Positions 5,267-7,147 of a DNA stretch of 7,147 nucleotides are shown one piece after another. The position numbers and the translations under genes were made by a program. The first letter of the stretch is position 1. Every line of letters starts with the position of its first letter. Location of the stretch: positions 1 through 7,147 of the forward strand of contig JAGCTA010000122.1 in assembly GCA_017963875.1 (NCBI GenBank). The letters run 5' to 3'. Source of the DNA: Victivallales bacterium (lineage in GTDB: Bacteria; Verrucomicrobiota; Lentisphaeria; Oligosphaerales; Oligosphaeraceae). The notes under the pieces were generated by a model. It searched no databases, was not told where the DNA came from, and saw only the letters and a program-made list of their open reading frames with translations.

Positions 5267-7147
5267 ATGATTCAATGGATTATCAAAAAAATCTTCGGCA
5301 GCCATAATGAACGGGCACTGAAGAAAATCATGCCGCTAGTCGAACGCATCAATGAACTGTATGCCGACTATCAGAAACTTACAGACGACCAACTGAAGGC
5401 CAAAACCCAAGAATTCAAAGACCGCCTCAAGAACGGCGAGACGACGGACGACATCCTCTGCGAAGCATACGCAGTCGTCAAAGACGCCTGCCGACGCCTC
5501 TGCGGCACGACGCTTGAGGTCACTGGACATATCATCACATGGGATATGATTCCTTTTGACGTCCAGTTGATCGGCGGCATCGCACTGCATCAGCGCAATA
5601 TCGCTGAAATGGCAACAGGCGAAGGTAAAACCCTTGTCGCCGTCATGCCGTTGTATCTGAACGCACTCACTGGAAGAAACGTCCAACTCGTCACGGTCAA
5701 TGACTATCTGGCACGTCGTGACTCCGAATGGATGGGCCATGTACTCAGATGGCTCGGCCTGACCGTCGGATGCATTCAAAACGAACAGTCGCCAGCCGAA
5801 CGCCGCGAAATGTACAACTGCGACATTACGTATGGCACAAATTCCGAATTCGGTTTCGACTATCTGCGCGACATGGGCATGGCGACCTCTAAGGAAGAAT
5901 TGGTCCAGCGCGACTACTTCTATGCCATCATCGATGAAATCGACTCCATCCTCATCGACGAGGCACGAACACCTCTCATCATCGCTGGCCCAGCGCCTCA
6001 ATCCACACACCAGTTCGACAAATTGAAGCCCGCAGTCGAGGAACTGTATCGGAAACAGATGAAACTGATGGCCGATTTCGCGCAGGAAGCGAAGAATCTT
6101 CTGGCAAAAGAAGACCGCACAATTGACGAAGAAGATGCGGCGTACACGAAACTGGCGCTCATCCAGATGGGTATGCCGAAACATAAGCAACTGATGAAAT
6201 TCATGGAAGACCCGACCATTCGCCGCGCACTTGAGCGCAAGGACGCGGAATTCCATTCCCAAAACAACCGAGGGCTGCTTCAGGAAATGCAGGGGCTGAT
6301 GTATTTCTCCATCGACGAGAAGTACAATGAGGCCGACCTTTCCGAAAAAGGCCGCCAATTCCTCCGCCCGAATGACCCAGACGCTTTCGTCATTCCATCA
6401 TTGCCCGACATCTTTTCGCAGATTGATTCAGACAGTTCACTGACAGAAGAGCAGAAAATCGAAAAACGCCGCGAGGCACAGGCGGATTTCGACATGAAGT
6501 CGGAAATCATCCACAACATCACCCAGTTGCTCCGCGCATACTGCCTATTCGAGAAGGATGTCCACTACGTCGTCTCAGACAATAAAGTCATCATCGTCGA
6601 TGAATTCACTGGCCGTCCGCAACCTGGCCGACGCTTTTCCGAGGGGCTCCATCAGGCGTTGGAAGCCAAGGAAAACGTCACCATTGAGCGTGAGACGCAA
6701 ACGCTGGCCTCCATCACCATCCAAAACTACTTCCGTATGTATGAAAAACTCGCGGGCATGACTGGTACAGCGGAGACCGAGGCAAACGAATTCAAGTCCA
6801 TCTACAATCTTGATGTCCTTGTCATTCCGACCAACCGCCCCTGCCAGCGCAAAGACTACAATGACCGAATCTACAAGACGCAGCGCGAGAAGTACAAGGC
6901 AATCATCGATGAAATCGTCGATTGCAACAAGCGCGGGCAGCCAGTCTTGGTCGGTACCGTGTCAGTTGAGGTTTCCGAACTGTTGTCGCGCATGCTTCAG
7001 CGCACTCACATCATCCACAACGTCCTAAACGCCAAGCACCACGAGCAGGAAGCCGAAATTGTCGCCCGCGCAGGGCAATTCGGTGCTGTGACCATCGCCA
7101 CGAACATGGCTGGCCGTGGTACCGACATCAAACTCGGCCCAGGCGTG
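5267..7147 (+). CDS. secA: Preprotein translocase ATPase SecA, 3' end outside the window
   Basis: SecA is the cytoplasmic motor that pushes unfolded proteins through SecYEG using ATP. The 627 visible residues cover both nucleotide-binding domains up to motif VI. Seen in order are Walker A ATGEGKT (116-122), [11 protein letters not shown] (142-152), [13 protein letters not shown] (190-202), Walker [18 protein letters not shown] (221-237), IVDEFTGR (443-450), [11 protein letters not shown] (459-469), [10 protein letters not shown] (496-505), VIPTNRP (519-525), NVLNAK (585-590) and [16 protein letters not shown] (609-624). All catalytic positions look intact. About 104 residues separate IIAG (238-241) from FSIDEK (347-352), against about 40 in E. 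coli. A second extension of about 25 residues, rich in acidic residues, lies near 365-405. Both match the enlarged Bacteroidetes/PVC-type SecA, usually about 1000 residues or longer. The rest of NBD2, the helical scaffold and wing domains, and the C-terminal tail lie beyond the edge. Only one start codon is possible. Confidence 0.97.
   Translation, partial: MIQWIIKKIFGSHNERALKKIMPLVERINELYADYQKLTDDQLKAKTQEFKDRLKNGETTDDILCEAYAVVKDACRRLCGTTLEVTGHIITWDMIPFDVQLIGGIALHQRNIAEMATGEGKTLVAVMPLYLNALTGRNVQLVTVNDYLARRDSEWMGHVLRWLGLTVGCIQNEQSPAERREMYNCDITYGTNSEFGFDYLRDMGMATSKEELVQRDYFYAIIDEIDSILIDEARTPLIIAGPAPQSTHQFDKLKPAVEELYRKQMKLMADFAQEAKNLLAKEDRTIDEEDAAYTKLALIQMGMPKHKQLMKFMEDPTIRRALERKDAEFHSQNNRGLLQEMQGLMYFSIDEKYNEADLSEKGRQFLRPNDPDAFVIPSLPDIFSQIDSDSSLTEEQKIEKRREAQADFDMKSEIIHNITQLLRAYCLFEKDVHYVVSDNKVIIVDEFTGRPQPGRRFSEGLHQALEAKENVTIERETQTLASITIQNYFRMYEKLAGMTGTAETEANEFKSIYNLDVLVIPTNRPCQRKDYNDRIYKTQREKYKAIIDEIVDCNKRGQPVLVGTVSVEVSELLSRMLQRTHIIHNVLNAKHHEQEAEIVARAGQFGAVTIATNMAGRGTDIKLGPGV

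Noticed and set aside
5336..6358. Long open frame of 340 codons on the minus strand
   Set aside because: It lies wholly opposite secA, whose frame carries unmistakable motifs. Its protein is Phe/Val/His-rich with no recognisable domain, as expected for the complement of a biased coding frame.
1..7147. Mobile element, phage, CRISPR array, toxin-antitoxin or tRNA/rRNA genes
   Set aside because: No transposase or integrase motifs, no regularly spaced direct repeats, no cloverleaf-like sequence and no small toxin-like gene were found. Intergenic space is only about 216 bases in total.

Overview
The window reads as ordinary bacterial chromosome, probably from the Planctomycetes-Verrucomicrobia-Chlamydiae group, with a Lentisphaerota- or Kiritimatiellota-like member the best guess. 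Three things point there. SecA carries the enlarged pre-protein-binding region shared by Bacteroidetes and PVC SecA. Both divergent genes have a TATAAT -10 box rather than the Bacteroidetes-type promoter. The exported coiled-coil proteins whose first domain contains a 'YP-x-W ... R-x-x-YC' signature resemble proteins I associate with that group. The assignment is inference and could be wrong at phylum level.

Layout. Two transcription units diverge from a 119-bp AT-rich region (4497-4615). Leftward (minus strand) lie three closely packed genes. The first is a 215-residue exported coiled-coil protein (3849-4496). The second is a 1194-residue exported protein with an N-terminal helical module, about 850 residues of coiled coil and four C-terminal TPRs (268-3852). 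The third is a diacylglycerol kinase gene, dgkA, which runs off the left edge (1-251). The first two overlap by the ATGA type, and dgkA starts 16 bases after the large gene. Rightward (plus strand) lie pyrE (4616-5185, orotate phosphoribosyltransferase) and, after 81 bases, secA (from 5267, running off the right edge, 627 codons present).

How the genes may work together. The leftward unit is an envelope operon: two secreted proteins that share a homologous N-terminal module, plus an inner-membrane lipid kinase. The rightward unit holds housekeeping genes for pyrimidine synthesis and protein export. SecA would be expected to drive export of the two signal-peptide proteins encoded next door, but the gene order may be coincidental. 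No RNA gene, mobile element, CRISPR array or defence system was seen. The least ordinary part is the paired, coupled coiled-coil proteins, whose function I cannot name.
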